Below, one piece after another: positions 9,020-18,402 of a DNA stretch of 64,000 nucleotides (within the stretch, counting starts at the first letter, position 1; the number at the start of each line of letters is the position of its first letter). The position numbers were made by a program, and so were the translations under genes. The DNA comes from Terriglobia bacterium (lineage in GTDB: Bacteria; Acidobacteriota; Terriglobia; Versatilivoradales; Versatilivoraceae): the NCBI GenBank assembly GCA_951813285.1, contig OX638355.1, forward strand, positions 4,545,136-4,609,135, given 5' to 3'. Below the pieces are notes generated by a model, which saw only the letters and a list, made by a program, of their open reading frames with translations, searched no databases and was not told the origin of the DNA.

Positions 9020-11170
9020 TCAAACCTGAGTCCGCGGCTTTCTTGGTGGCGGCGCATCAAGAACGAATTTGATGGTGATGGGGGTGACCACCTCAACCGG
9101 TTTCCCCTGACGGAAGGTCGGTTTGTATTTCCACTGTCTTAGCGCATCCACAACCAAAGGGGCAGCATCACGGTAGAGTCTTGGTTCTCCAGCAATGATC
9201 TTCAAGTTTTGGACTGAACCGTCTTTCCCAATGGTGGTTTCGAGCACTAACGTTCCTTCAATTCCGACTGAGTACGCACGGGATGGACAGGCTGGTTCCA
9301 ACTGGTAAATGAGCTTCTTCCGCTGCTGGTTCTCATTCACCCGAATGCGTTCCGAGGACGTTTGTGTGTCGAAAGCGGCAGGTATTCCAAACCCCGTAGC
9401 ATGCCTTGGAAATCGGATGGGGCGTGCAGGGGTCGGGAACCTTGCTGGCACTGTTCCCCAGGTATCACCGTCTGCGAACTGAACACCCAGGATGCTAACC
9501 GTGAAATCTTCGGGAGTCGTCTCTACAGGGAAGTACATCACGTATGGATGGAACACACGCTTGGTCCGGTCTGGGCGCATCAAATTGCGAGGAGGGAGGA
9601 GTCTATATCCGCCGTGAAGTAATCTTTGAGCGCTTTCCCCAGGCATTCGATCGGTGGAGAAGGAGCCATGGGGCTCCAGTTCAAGCTGGTACATCTCCGC
9701 ATGCGTTGTGCGCCGAAGCGAAGCATGGTGGAACTTCAACCGGACAGCAGTGATCTCCTTGGCTGTTTGACTGGAAAAACTAACACAAGGTAGGAGCAGA
9801 TACACACCCACTTCCTCGACCTTCAGCGCTTTCAAACGGGCACCGGTAATGAGTAGGGGACAGGCTCTTGGATTTCGAAACAATATCGGTAATTCTGGAC
9901 TCTGATCTATTTGCTGTAAGGTGACACCGGGAGGAGGAGGACCCATTTGGTGGTACCGCATGGATTCTTCGACAATTGGTCCGCATTCGCTGCTGGACAT
10001 GCGAACCACTACACTCACATCTTCTGGAGTTTCTTGCTGACTAGTCTGGAAATGCGACGAGTCCTGATCGGTCGGGCGGCTCCAGGCGGCGTAGGCATCA
10101 TGGTTAATCAAGCCTGCACACACGGAGAAGGTGGCCAAACCCGCCGCCAATGCAACTATCAAGGCGTGCTCCCGGGTGCCGAGCTTGCGTGGCGGCCCGG
10201 TGGACAGGAGATGTTTCATCCGACTTTTGAGGCTTGAACCGCCAATCGACGACGCTCCAACCAACCGGTGCTCCACACAGGCCCTGACAACCTTTAAAAT
10301 CCCCGAGATGTAAGTCTCCGGGGATTGCTTGAGCCTCACGACTTCTTCATCACAGGCTCGCTCCCGTTCCTCGGACAACTTCCTGTCGATGAGCCATACA
10401 AGGGGATAAAACCACAGCAAAGCTACGATGGCTCTTTGGAGGAAGACAGCGAGGTTGTCCCTGTGCTCCACATGAAGCAGCTCGTGGAGCAGGACCGCTT
10501 CCAGTTCCTCGTCGCTCAAGCGGCTTGTGCCCCTTTCGGGCAATAAGACTGTGGGTTTCCAAATACCCCAAAGTCCTGCTTCGGTGACTTTGGCTGAAAC
10601 GAGGATGTCAACGTCCTGTTTCAATAGAAGCCAGGAGCGGACTCTCTTAAGGGTCTCCTTTTCTCTGGAAGCGACGATCCTGTGTCCGGTCCTGACGGCC
10701 CAGGCCACACGTAAAGAGCCCCTCGTCCAGCGAACGACGAAGAATACACAACCCATCAACCAAGCCAGTGTGAGCGTACAGTAAAGTTCGCTATGGACGG
10801 CAGCGGCCACGGGCTGAGTCACAGGAGGCCGGCTCAGTAGCAGTGGCTTGAGAGTTGCATAGGGGGGTCTTACGGAGCTGGAAGCTTGAGCCAGGTTGGT
10901 CGATTGTTCCAGGGACGGTGGGGATAAGACTGGTACCCTAGGAGAAATTTCCGATATCAGCCATCCCAATAGGAGTGAGGGAACAAGCAGCTTGACCGCC
11001 GCGGTAAGCCAGAAGAAATAGCGAATCCGTCCCGGCGCTCGCGTGATTGACCGGACAGCCAACGCCACTAGTCCAACAAACACGGTTGTCTCCCAGAGGT
11101 GAACCCAAACGTTAGGCCACAAAAAGGAAGACCACTCTGCCAGCCATGGGTGTATGTTCATGGGAGACAT
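9020..11170 (-). CDS. BlaR1-like M56 metallopeptidase with C-terminal TonB domain
   Basis: This 716-residue membrane protein has N-terminal transmembrane helices (about residues 22-75 and 128-146). A cytoplasmic M56 peptidase domain carries the zinc motif HELLH at about 229-233, with EERERACDEE downstream. A further helix (about 246-260) leads to a periplasmic region of about 300 residues with no visible penicillin-sensor (transpeptidase-like) motifs. The last 85 residues are a TonB C-terminal fold (GTLVLETTIGKDG, ALRQWKYKP). Family knowledge says BlaR1/MecR1 peptidases inactivate the partner BlaI repressor after sensing a signal. Here BlaI is the gene immediately upstream on the same strand, 28 nt away. 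The TonB tail suggests the sensed event is at or near the outer membrane rather than beta-lactam acylation; that is inference. Confidence 0.9.
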   Translation of the reverse strand: MSPMNIHPWLAEWSSFLWPNVWVHLWETTVFVGLVALAVRSITRAPGRIRYFFWLTAAVKLLVPSLLLGWLISEISPRVPVLSPPSLEQSTNLAQASSSVRPPYATLKPLLLSRPPVTQPVAAAVHSELYCTLTLAWLMGCVFFVVRWTRGSLRVAWAVRTGHRIVASREKETLKRVRSWLLLKQDVDILVSAKVTEAGLWGIWKPTVLLPERGTSRLSDEELEAVLLHELLHVEHRDNLAVFLQRAIVALLWFYPLVWLIDRKLSEERERACDEEVVRLKQSPETYISGILKVVRACVEHRLVGASSIGGSSLKSRMKHLLSTGPPRKLGTREHALIVALAAGLATFSVCAGLINHDAYAAWSRPTDQDSSHFQTSQQETPEDVSVVVRMSSSECGPIVEESMRYHQMGPPPPGVTLQQIDQSPELPILFRNPRACPLLITGARLKALKVEEVGVYLLLPCVSFSSQTAKEITAVRLKFHHASLRRTTHAEMYQLELEPHGSFSTDRMPGESAQRLLHGGYRLLPPRNLMRPDRTKRVFHPYVMYFPVETTPEDFTVSILGVQFADGDTWGTVPARFPTPARPIRFPRHATGFGIPAAFDTQTSSERIRVNENQQRKKLIYQLEPACPSRAYSVGIEGTLVLETTIGKDGSVQNLKIIAGEPRLYRDAAPLVVDALRQWKYKPTFRQGKPVEVVTPITIKFVLDAPPPRKPRTQV

Positions 11171-11198
11171 TCCTGCTTGCTGACCTCGTACTCAGCGT

Positions 11199-11633
11199 TC
11201 ACTCGGGTTTCGGGCCCACAGTTGCGGTGCTTTTTCGTTGGGTTTTTGTTTTCTGGAGGATCCTTTCCAAATCCCGCAGGTCGTCTAGAGTCAGCGTGCC
11301 GGTTTCAGCCAAGTGAGACATTACCGGCCGCGGAGAACCGCTGAACAACTCCAGGAAATCGCTCACCAACCGACTGTAGGCCTGATCTCGGGTGATGAGG
11401 GGGACAAAAATCCAAGCATTCCCGATCTTTCGAATTTTCTGTACGGCTCCCTTTGCCTCCAAGCGAAAGATTATGGTTTGGACCGTCGTATAGGCGGGCG
11501 TTCTACCTACAGGGAGCTGCTCGAGAATTTCTCTGATAGACGCCCGGCCAAGCTTCCAGAGTGCCTCCATAGCCTTGAGCTCAAGGGGCGACAGCTTGAT
11601 ATTCTTTCTCTGCGTCAAGAACACCTCCTTCAC
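11199..11633 (-). CDS. BlaI/MecI/CopY-family transcriptional repressor
   Basis: This 144-residue protein has the usual BlaI family length. The N-terminal winged helix covers about residues 14-75 (LSPLELKAMEALWKLG, ASIREILEQL, YTTVQTIIFRLEAKG). The C-terminal helical dimerisation region has FLELFSGS, the stretch cut by the partner protease in known systems. It is the first gene of a two-gene operon with the M56-TonB protein and is probably autoregulated. A perfect 7-bp inverted repeat at 11801-11822, about 170 nt upstream, is one possible operator but is not a textbook BlaI box. Confidence 0.93.
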   Translation of the reverse strand: MKEVFLTQRKNIKLSPLELKAMEALWKLGRASIREILEQLPVGRTPAYTTVQTIIFRLEAKGAVQKIRKIGNAWIFVPLITRDQAYSRLVSDFLELFSGSPRPVMSHLAETGTLTLDDLRDLERILQKTKTQRKSTATVGPKPE

Positions 11634-12130
11634 ATTTCATTGCTGCGAACTCGCATAGGTGATTGTACAGTTCTCCAAAATGGCACACTTTGACCTACTG
11701 GTTCCCTGTGCCAGAATTCCAAGAATTCCACGATTCGACGAGTTCCATTAGGAGCGTCACGGGAGTTCTTCTGTGATTTAGGGTTACTTATAACCTCCTG
11801 TGTAATAGTTATAAATATTACATTCCCTCCCGGGGAGAGTCCTTCGTCCAGACATAGCGTGATCCTCCTCTGCTGAAGCTTCTCAGTTTTCTGTCCAAAG
11901 AAGTCGTGAGCCGGGGAAGCGGAAGGAATTGACATGTCGTGAGTTATCCGAATTCGGCCGTTCAGTGTGCTTCTTTAAATGCTCGACTTAGCACTCCAGA
12001 TGGGGTATGTGGATGCGGCCTGAATAAAGCGAGGGCTCGCCGCCAATGGCATTGGTGGGAAAAACTGTGAGGGCCGAATTTCCCCTGGCCCTCACTCAAG
12101 ATCGTCTAGACACCCAACCGAGGAGCCGGA
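11634..12130. other. Intergenic stretch upstream of the BlaI operon
   Basis: About 500 nt separate BlaI from the end of the next gene. I see no supported gene: the 101-codon open frame at 11630-11935 overlaps the blaI start and has no family resemblance. The part near 11775-11825 is AT-rich compared with its surroundings and contains a dyad, so it is the likeliest promoter/operator area. Confidence 0.55.
11801..11822. promoter_or_regulatory. AT-rich dyad, possible operator
   Basis: TGTAATA and TATTACA form a perfect 7-bp inverted repeat around GTTATAAA in an otherwise GC-rich region. It sits upstream of the BlaI-M56 operon. The half-site order is opposite to the TACA..TGTA pattern of known BlaI/CopY boxes, so assignment to BlaI is tentative. 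Confidence 0.3.
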
Positions 12131-12748
12131 CTAATCACTCATTGCGTAGCCTACCGGAATCGCAAAAACTGACGAACTCGGTTCGGTGTATTGGAAGCCA
12201 GAATATTCTACTACTCGTCGGCTTCCATCAGGAAAAGTAATGTCTTCTTTTACGACAAGGTGCAGGTTTTGGGAAACCCAGTGAGCGCCGGGGACAAATT
12301 CGCCGTTCACCTTGACTCGTTTACCCACGCACGCCACGCCATTGATCACTTGGGTGCCGACAGCGTCTGCTTCAGACGGAGCGAAGTGGGGAGAAGGCAG
12401 AAAGGGAAGTGATTTTTGTGCGAGTTGTCGGACGTGCCTCGAATCATGGTCGATATGGTAGATTGTTCCCGTGGCAGCATCCTTGAATTTCGCGTGCCCC
12501 CTTCCTGTGGCTTGGCCGTTGCTCATACCTACCTTGGTTCGCCACTCCGAACCCGAAGACGAACGAGATATTCTACCTTCAAACTCTGCAATTACTTCCT
12601 CTGTGCCATCGGGCAGTTGCCGAACAATACGCTCCTCATATTGGGCAGTGAATGGCACCCATTGAGCTTCGGCCGGCAGGGGAAGCCCAATCCCGATAAG
12701 AAACAGAAGGAAAGTTAGCAGGTATCGGATTTCTATTCTTCTTTTCAT
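12131..12748 (-). CDS. Small secreted protein of unknown function
   Basis: This is a 205-residue protein from the ATG at 12748, chosen for GAGGTGAGAAC just upstream and for the signal peptide (MKRRIEIRY, hydrophobic LLTFLLFLIGIGLPL, then AEAQ cleavage). A longer TTG-initiated frame is less likely. The mature part starts WVPFTAQYEERIVRQLPDGT and ends in a beta-rich segment (VNGEFVPGAHWVSQNLHL, VVEYSGFQY). It somewhat resembles LolA-like or DUF4412-type periplasmic proteins; I do not assign a family. It follows the ECF sigma factor gene on the same strand by about 150 nt and may be cotranscribed or controlled by it. Confidence 0.75.
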   Translation of the reverse strand: MKRRIEIRYLLTFLLFLIGIGLPLPAEAQWVPFTAQYEERIVRQLPDGTEEVIAEFEGRISRSSSGSEWRTKVGMSNGQATGRGHAKFKDAATGTIYHIDHDSRHVRQLAQKSLPFLPSPHFAPSEADAVGTQVINGVACVGKRVKVNGEFVPGAHWVSQNLHLVVKEDITFPDGSRRVVEYSGFQYTEPSSSVFAIPVGYAMSD

Positions 12749-12895
12749 GTTCTCACCTCTTTTCGTGTTCTCACCTGCCAAGAATTCTCTGACTTTTTGT
12801 GTCTTGAGTTGGTGGTTGTTGAAAGGCTCTTACGCCTTTACCCGAGATAACGTTCGACAGGGCGATTTATTACAATTTTTTTAGGGAGGGAGCGT

Positions 12896-13486
12896 TTAGG
12901 ACTGCGGGTCGCCTTTTTTCGATAATGATCGAGCGCGGGCATCAATGCGGCGTTTGATCATATTGATGGCGCGATTCATGCGGACGGCGACATTCCCGCG
13001 AGAGATGTGAAGGCGTTGGGAGATCTGCTTGGTGGAGAACCCCTGGTACAGACGCAGCTCCATGACCTGACGGTAGGTTCCTGGCAGGAGGTCGATCATT
13101 TCCTTAAGCAGGACAAGCATTTCTCTTTCCTGTGCCAGAGTTTCAGGATGCGGGGTCAGGGTTGCTTGGTCTTCAAGCGCATCTTCCCGCCGACGTTCCC
13201 TTTTTCTGTGGAAATCCCTAGCCGTATTAGCGACGATCCGATGCACCCATGGGCAGGCCTTTGGACCGTCAAAGCTGGAATGATTGATGCATTGGAGGAT
13301 CTTGATCCAACTCGTCTGAAGAACATCCTCGGCCAGACCGTCATCGCCGGCGATCCGCTTGGCGAGGGGGAAAAAGCGACGGGAGCAGCATACAATCCAA
13401 GCTTCGCTATCGCCTTCGAGGAGAGGACAATCTTTGGCGGCTCCCTTAAGCTTCGGGGGTGGCAAAATGTGAAAGTCATCGGACAT
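12896..13486 (-). CDS. ECF-type RNA polymerase sigma factor
   Basis: This 196-residue protein has region 2 at about residues 38-100 (AEDVLQTSWIKIL, PWVHRIVANTARDFHRKR) and region 4 at about 125-180 (LLPGTYRQVMELRLYQGFS, ISQRLHISRGNVAVRMNRA), which is standard for ECF sigma-70 factors. The N-terminus carries about 20 extra residues. No anti-sigma gene is visible next to it. The downstream secreted protein is the only obvious partner, so the control mechanism is unknown. Confidence 0.92.
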   Translation of the reverse strand: MSDDFHILPPPKLKGAAKDCPLLEGDSEAWIVCCSRRFFPLAKRIAGDDGLAEDVLQTSWIKILQCINHSSFDGPKACPWVHRIVANTARDFHRKRERRREDALEDQATLTPHPETLAQEREMLVLLKEMIDLLPGTYRQVMELRLYQGFSTKQISQRLHISRGNVAVRMNRAINMIKRRIDARARSLSKKGDPQS

Positions 13487-14251
13487 TTTTGTGAATTCCA
13501 GAGGTCTCCGGTTAGTTCTCGTGGCCTCTTTCGTGAGCCTCTGTAGGATTCAACCGGTGCCGTCCTCAAAAACGTCGGCAGTCATCCTGACATCCCCCAA
13601 ATCCATTAGCGTTCTGGCCAGAGAGCATTCCCTTGGCTCCTGGTCTACCCTAATAATCAGATGGATGTAGTCTTTAAGAATACAATTATAGTAGCATATC
13701 CGGATTATCACAAGAACCAATCCACGTGTCAACGCGGAGGGAGAGGTGAAACTCATTGCGTAAAAGGGGGAGGGGCTCTACGTTGCAGGCGGGCTGGCCG
13801 TGCCTGGGGTGTCCTACAGTTCGTTGGTCGAACAGCTTGGTCGAACAGCTTGACGTTGCGCAACCGGCACCGGACCCCGTGAGCAGCGTCCGCGTAAGTC
13901 TGCCTGTATTGGTTGCTGGGCTTGTAGCTGTTGGCGGGTGGCTTGACGGCTCCCAGCAAGGTCAACGTCGGCAGGCTGGCCAGCTCTAACAGATCACGTG
14001 GTTCGTACTGATTATTCTGCTGACGTTTGAGTACTTAGTACATCGACCATTCCTTCGTGACCTTGGCATCCCGTCGCGGCTAACCTCAACGCCTTAGTGG
14101 CCCTTCGTGGATAACTCTTTAACTCTTTTTCCCTCCGGGCTTTTGGTGTTACAGTGTGCGGGCGCCTGCACCCCCAAGCTATTGGTTCCGCAACGACCTT
14201 GACCGAACTCTCCACCCCGGCGAGCGGTGACATTCAAGAGAAGGAGTCAAA
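13487..14251. other. Intergenic stretch with repeat and possible coding remnant
   Basis: No intact gene was found in 765 nt. The minus strand at 13753-13990 reads as a short protein-like stretch (LLGAVKPPANSYKPSNQYRQ) that I cannot place and that soon degenerates; it may be a gene scrap. A CACGAAGGGCCAC-type repeat lies at 14053-14128. AAGGAGTCAAAATG at the right end is the ribosome binding site and start of the next gene. Confidence 0.5.
14053..14128 (-). repeat. CACGAAGGGCCAC-type dispersed repeat
   Basis: Read on the minus strand this gives AAAGAGTTATCCACGAAGGG, CCACTAAGGCGTTGAGGTTA, CCGCGACGGGATGCCAAGG and TCACGAAGGAATGG. It closely matches 43130-43218 and 48345-48437, and in part 34150-34230. 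There is no reading-frame conservation. Confidence 0.65.
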
Positions 14252-15961
14252 ATGGAATTCAACCGACGAACCTTTCTGGAAACGGGAGCCCTGGGCATGG
14301 CGGCCTGGGGAGGGTCCCTGACCGATTTTCCCCCGCGGGGGAAGGCCGCAGGCGGTACTTCCCAAGGGTCCGTCAAAGACAGGCCACCGGCCTATCCCGT
14401 CATCTACAACTGGGACGGGGCTCCTCACGATTACTCCGAATACCCGCAATCGGTGGAGCAATTCGTGGAAAAGGCCTACGCTCCCATGAAGGACACCCAG
14501 GTGGGGGCTCACTTCTGGTGCACCGGCGAGCACGAGGCCAAGTGGCCCTCCAAGACCATGGAAATGGCGGGCGACTCCCAGGGCCGCCTCTACGACACGG
14601 TGCGGTCCATGCGGCACAACGAAGGTATCCGGGAACTGCTGCGCAAGGGCGAGAATCCCTATGCCGCCCTGGTGAAGCGGGGTCATGAGCTGGGAATGCA
14701 TGTCTACGCCTCCATCCGCATGAACGACAACCACTTCAGCGGCCTGCAGCTCGAGGACATGGCCGAGGCCAGCATCGAAGGACTGACTCCCTTGCGCAAG
14801 CAGCACCCGGAGTGGTGCCTGGGCCCCCGCCAGGCTCCCAAGTGGTTCGCGGCCTCCTGGAACTTCGCCATCCCCCAGATTCGGGAACTCCGCCTGAAGA
14901 GCGTCACCGAGGTCTGCAAGCTGGCCGACTGGGACGGAGTCGAGCTGGACTGGCAACGCCACGCCTTCCACCTGCCCCTGGATGACGCCTCCCGCCTCAG
15001 TTATACCCTGACGGACCTCCAGCGCGCCTTGCGCTCCATGACCCGACGCCTGGGCCGGGAAAGAGGCAGGCCCTTCTACGTGTCGGTAAGAGTGGCCACC
15101 ACCTTGGAGGCCTGCCGGCGCATCGGCTACGACCTGAAGACCTGGGTCCGGGAAGATCTCTGCGACATGATGGCGGCCGGGGGTGGAGCCGGAACCGATT
15201 ACGGCGTGGAGGTGGAAGCCTTCCTCGACTTGTTGAAAGGCAGTGGGGTCCGCTTCTATCCCGGCTTCGACAGCGGCTTCTGGGGCCCCCACCAGGGGCT
15301 GAAGCCCCACCGGGAATGGCATGAGGCCATGGTGCGGGCCGCCGCCGCCGGCTACCTGGAACGCGGGGCCGACGGCATCTACTGCTTCAACTGGCACGCC
15401 AACGAAAAGACCCGCCGCCCGCTGCTGACGACCGTGGGATCGCTAGGGACACTCAAGGGAACCGACAAGATCTACGCCACCCTGCACCGCTACGTCGGCG
15501 GCTGGCCTTTCAGTGAACCCAAGGAAGGAAACTGGGCCGGCGCCGACCTTCACGACCGCCTCTATGGAGAAACCCCGGTGGCGCTCTACCGGACACTGAC
15601 GGAGGAAGGCCCCCGCTTCCACGTCAAGGTCTACGACGACACGGTTCAGGAAGCTCGCGAAGGCAACCTCAAGACCGCCGAGTTGCAGGTGGAACTGAAA
15701 CACCGCTCGGTCGCGGACAAGGTCGAAGTCAGCCTGGACGGCGTCCAGTTGCCCGAGCCTCAGATACGCAACGTGGCCGCGGACGACCCGGACAACCCCT
15801 CCGATGTGGCAGAAGACAGTTGGCTGGTGTGGAAGCTGCGCCCGGAACAAGCTGCCCGGGGCACCCACCTGGTCCAGGTGCGCCTGCTGGAACGGGATGC
15901 ACGGCTGCGTCCGCCCCTGGTGGTGCAGAGCGTGGAAATCCACCTGAACTATCGGGGGTAG
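14252..15961 (+). CDS. Secreted TIM-barrel glycoside-hydrolase-like protein (fourth family member)
   Basis: This 569-residue protein starts at an ATG with AAGGAGTCAAA upstream. MEFNRRTFLETG is a Tat signal. The body shows ASIRMNDNHF (about residue 151), DGVELDWQRH (about 227) and FLDLLKGSGVRFYPGFD (about 330), matching in order the barrel motifs of the proteins at 1-4766. The C-terminal beta-domain contains VEVSLDGVQLP. It is the longest of the four. Its stop codon is one base from that of the convergent heptahaem cytochrome gene. Spread of this family through one window suggests several related saccharide substrates; no substrate can be read off. Confidence 0.78.
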   Translation: MEFNRRTFLETGALGMAAWGGSLTDFPPRGKAAGGTSQGSVKDRPPAYPVIYNWDGAPHDYSEYPQSVEQFVEKAYAPMKDTQVGAHFWCTGEHEAKWPSKTMEMAGDSQGRLYDTVRSMRHNEGIRELLRKGENPYAALVKRGHELGMHVYASIRMNDNHFSGLQLEDMAEASIEGLTPLRKQHPEWCLGPRQAPKWFAASWNFAIPQIRELRLKSVTEVCKLADWDGVELDWQRHAFHLPLDDASRLSYTLTDLQRALRSMTRRLGRERGRPFYVSVRVATTLEACRRIGYDLKTWVREDLCDMMAAGGGAGTDYGVEVEAFLDLLKGSGVRFYPGFDSGFWGPHQGLKPHREWHEAMVRAAAAGYLERGADGIYCFNWHANEKTRRPLLTTVGSLGTLKGTDKIYATLHRYVGGWPFSEPKEGNWAGADLHDRLYGETPVALYRTLTEEGPRFHVKVYDDTVQEAREGNLKTAELQVELKHRSVADKVEVSLDGVQLPEPQIRNVAADDPDNPSDVAEDSWLVWKLRPEQAARGTHLVQVRLLERDARLRPPLVVQSVEIHLNYRG

Positions 15962-15962
15962 C

Positions 15963-18335
15963 TCACTGCTCGCTCCCGCGGATTCGCTCCGCCAACACCT
16001 TGGCCCGTTCCGGGTCCAATTCCTTGAGGACCTCATACTGCTCCAGCGCCGAGGCCCGCTCCCCCGCACTCAGGTAGAGCAGGCCCAGGTTGAGCCGGAT
16101 CTCTGTATTGCGGGGGGAAAGGCTCGCGCCTCGAGACAGGGCCTCGATGGCCTCCCGCGAGCGGCCCAGGCGGGCCTGGGTCAGGCCCAGGTTGAAATAG
16201 GCCCTGGCTGAATCGGGCCGGAGGCGCACGGCTTGGCGAAAGGCCTCCACGGCGTCCTCCAGCCGGTCCAGTTGGCTGTAGGCCATCCCCAGGTTGGAGT
16301 GGGCCTCGGCGTCGTCCGGCTTCAGTCGGACCGCTTCCCGAAAGGCCTTCAACGCCTCCCGGATGCGTCCCTTCCGAGCCAGAGCCACCCCCAGGTTGTA
16401 GTGGGCTTCAGGGGAAGCGGGTTCCAATGCGGCGGCTTGGCGAAAGGCTGCCAGAGCTTCCTCCTGAAGGCCCTGCCGCGCCTGGGCCAAGCCCAGGTTC
16501 AGATAGGCCTCCGCGCTGTCCGGGTCGACCCGGAGGGCCTGGAGAAAATGGCGTGCCGCCTCGGCAGCCGGTCCCCTTTCCAGGGATTCCCGTCCCAGTC
16601 CGAGGTGGGCCTCCGCCAGAAGCGGATCGGACTGCAAAGCCCGCCGGAACGAATCCATGGCCGGTCGGCCCTGTTGCCGGTTGACCAGCCCCAGCCCCAG
16701 ATGCGCCTTGGCATAGTTTGGGTCGACCGCCAGAGTTCTCCGATATTGCTCGACAGCAGCCGCGTATTGGCCCTGCCGCCGCATCACCTCGGCCAGGTTG
16801 AAACGGACGATGGGGCTGTCGGGATCGATGTTCAGGGCCCGGCCCAGGCTGGCGCGAGCCGCGTCGTAGGCCCCGGTCTCGGCATGGGCCATGGCCAACT
16901 TGACGTAGGGCTCGGCGAAGGGAGCGCTCTTCCGCTCCAGGGATGCCGAGAGCCGGTCCAGACCTTGCCGCAGGTTTCCCGGGGTCTGCACCTCGGCCAT
17001 CCCCAGATAGAGATTTCGTTCCCAGGCGGACAGCGACTGGGGAAAGTACAGCAACGGTTGCTCCTTCCTCTGGGAATGGTCTTCCTGCAGTGGCGCCAGT
17101 AGGTCCGGCCCGGGAGGTCCCTTTTGAATCAAGTGATCGGTCATGACCGCGTGCACCACGTCCTGAGCCCGCCGTTTGGGCATGTGGCAAGCGGTGCAAT
17201 CGCCGGGAGGTGTTTCTCCGTGGACGGCGGGCGAGGGCCGGTTGTGGCAACTCAGGCAGCGTTCACGGTAATGCCTCACCGCCTCCTCCCCTCGTAGTTT
17301 GCGGTGAGGGTCATGGCAGGTGGTGCAGGTCATGGCGTTCCGGCTCAAGCGGAAGCAGGCCGACTGCCGCATCCGGTAGCCGGCGCTGTCGATCTCGAAA
17401 CGATCGGGCGGGTGCTCCGAGTCAGGGTCTCCCAGATCGAAGTGGACGATGTAATCCGCCAGGGACTCCCCCGGCTGAAAGGAATTAACCGGCCGGCCAG
17501 ACCTCCTGAACCGCGGCGCCGCCGCCGCCGCTTCCAGATGGCATTGCAGACAGACATCCAGCTGCCTTTCGGGGCTCAGCCTGGCTGGATTGACGATGGA
17601 TTGACGAATCTGACCGACCGCGGCTGTTCGGCTCGATGCCACCTTCACGTGGTCGGAGCCCGGGCCGTGGCAACGGTGGCAACCGATCCCGGAGGGTAGT
17701 TCGCTCCCGAAAACGTTCCGTAGGCCGTAGCGGTCCGAGGGTTCCGGGAGCTGGGGATAGCCGTTGTGACAGAACAGACAGGAGTGAGTGACTTGTCGGC
17801 TGAAGTCTTCGTGGTCCGGGTGGTCGTAGCCGGGGCTCATCCCCCAGCGCTGAATCTGGGGATACCAGGTCACCGGCAACTGTCGCAGCACACCCCCCTC
17901 ATCAAGGCTCAGATAGCTGCGGGCATGCTCGCCTGAACCGATGATGTGGGTCACCTCCCGTTCCAGGACGTTTGTCTCTTCTCCCCCGGCATGCAGTTGG
18001 TAGCGCCTCTGGTAGAAGCGCCCCTCCCGCTGGACCATCCGGTAATGTCGCTTCGAGGGGGCGTGGTAGAAGTGGTTTTCCCGGGTGTAATCCTCAATCA
18101 GGTTGTCCGGCGAGGGCCGGTAGAGGGAGCGGGCCATGGCCACTTCCCCGTAGCTCCGGTAGATCTCGGCATGGCAGGATTGGCAGACTCGGGAGTCGGA
18201 AGAGAAGTGGGTGGGGGCTTGGCTGGGTCGGGTGTTGCCGGCCAGGGACCAGAGGCAGGCCAGGCAAACCAGACCCAGGCCCGCCCAACCCATTCGGCGG
18301 CAGAATTCCGTAACCGTCATATCCAGGAAGGACAC
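15963..18335 (-). CDS. Heptahaem c-type cytochrome fused to TPR repeats (copy 1)
   Basis: This 790-residue protein has a membrane anchor or signal at about residues 16-33. Seven CXXCH haem-binding motifs lie at about 51, 186, 219, 262, 337, 360 and 380 (CQSCH, CLFCH, CHRCH, CLQCH, CTTCH, CLSCH, CTACH). About nine TPR units then fill residues 460-780 (for example AEAHYNLGVALARKGRIREA). Spacing and surrounding motifs (MSPGYD, PSGIGCHRCHGPG, CTTCHDPH) match two paralogues at 27166 and 30258. It is likely a periplasmic or surface electron-carrying protein that docks partners through its TPRs; the partner and redox role are unknown. The start is GTG at 18335 (GGGTGGTCCCAA upstream); ATG at 18320 is possible. 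Confidence 0.88.
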   Translation of the reverse strand: MSFLDMTVTEFCRRMGWAGLGLVCLACLWSLAGNTRPSQAPTHFSSDSRVCQSCHAEIYRSYGEVAMARSLYRPSPDNLIEDYTRENHFYHAPSKRHYRMVQREGRFYQRRYQLHAGGEETNVLEREVTHIIGSGEHARSYLSLDEGGVLRQLPVTWYPQIQRWGMSPGYDHPDHEDFSRQVTHSCLFCHNGYPQLPEPSDRYGLRNVFGSELPSGIGCHRCHGPGSDHVKVASSRTAAVGQIRQSIVNPARLSPERQLDVCLQCHLEAAAAAPRFRRSGRPVNSFQPGESLADYIVHFDLGDPDSEHPPDRFEIDSAGYRMRQSACFRLSRNAMTCTTCHDPHRKLRGEEAVRHYRERCLSCHNRPSPAVHGETPPGDCTACHMPKRRAQDVVHAVMTDHLIQKGPPGPDLLAPLQEDHSQRKEQPLLYFPQSLSAWERNLYLGMAEVQTPGNLRQGLDRLSASLERKSAPFAEPYVKLAMAHAETGAYDAARASLGRALNIDPDSPIVRFNLAEVMRRQGQYAAAVEQYRRTLAVDPNYAKAHLGLGLVNRQQGRPAMDSFRRALQSDPLLAEAHLGLGRESLERGPAAEAARHFLQALRVDPDSAEAYLNLGLAQARQGLQEEALAAFRQAAALEPASPEAHYNLGVALARKGRIREALKAFREAVRLKPDDAEAHSNLGMAYSQLDRLEDAVEAFRQAVRLRPDSARAYFNLGLTQARLGRSREAIEALSRGASLSPRNTEIRLNLGLLYLSAGERASALEQYEVLKELDPERAKVLAERIRGSEQ

Positions 18336-18402
18336 TTGGGACCACCCCGGGCGGACGCCATCATCCTTGGCAGAGACAGGACGGAAGGGCTAGTGGGTGC
18401 CT

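Noticed and set aside
8403-9029. 208-codon open frame on the plus strand
   Set aside because: It spans the degenerate tandem repeat, whose period breaks the frame. No known motif and no ribosome binding site.
11630-11935. 101-codon open frame on the minus strand
   Set aside because: It overlaps the BlaI start and AT-rich regulatory-looking DNA; no family resemblance.
13753-13990. Possible gene on the minus strand
   Set aside because: A short protein-like stretch that quickly loses coding character, with no start signal; noted only as a possible scrap.
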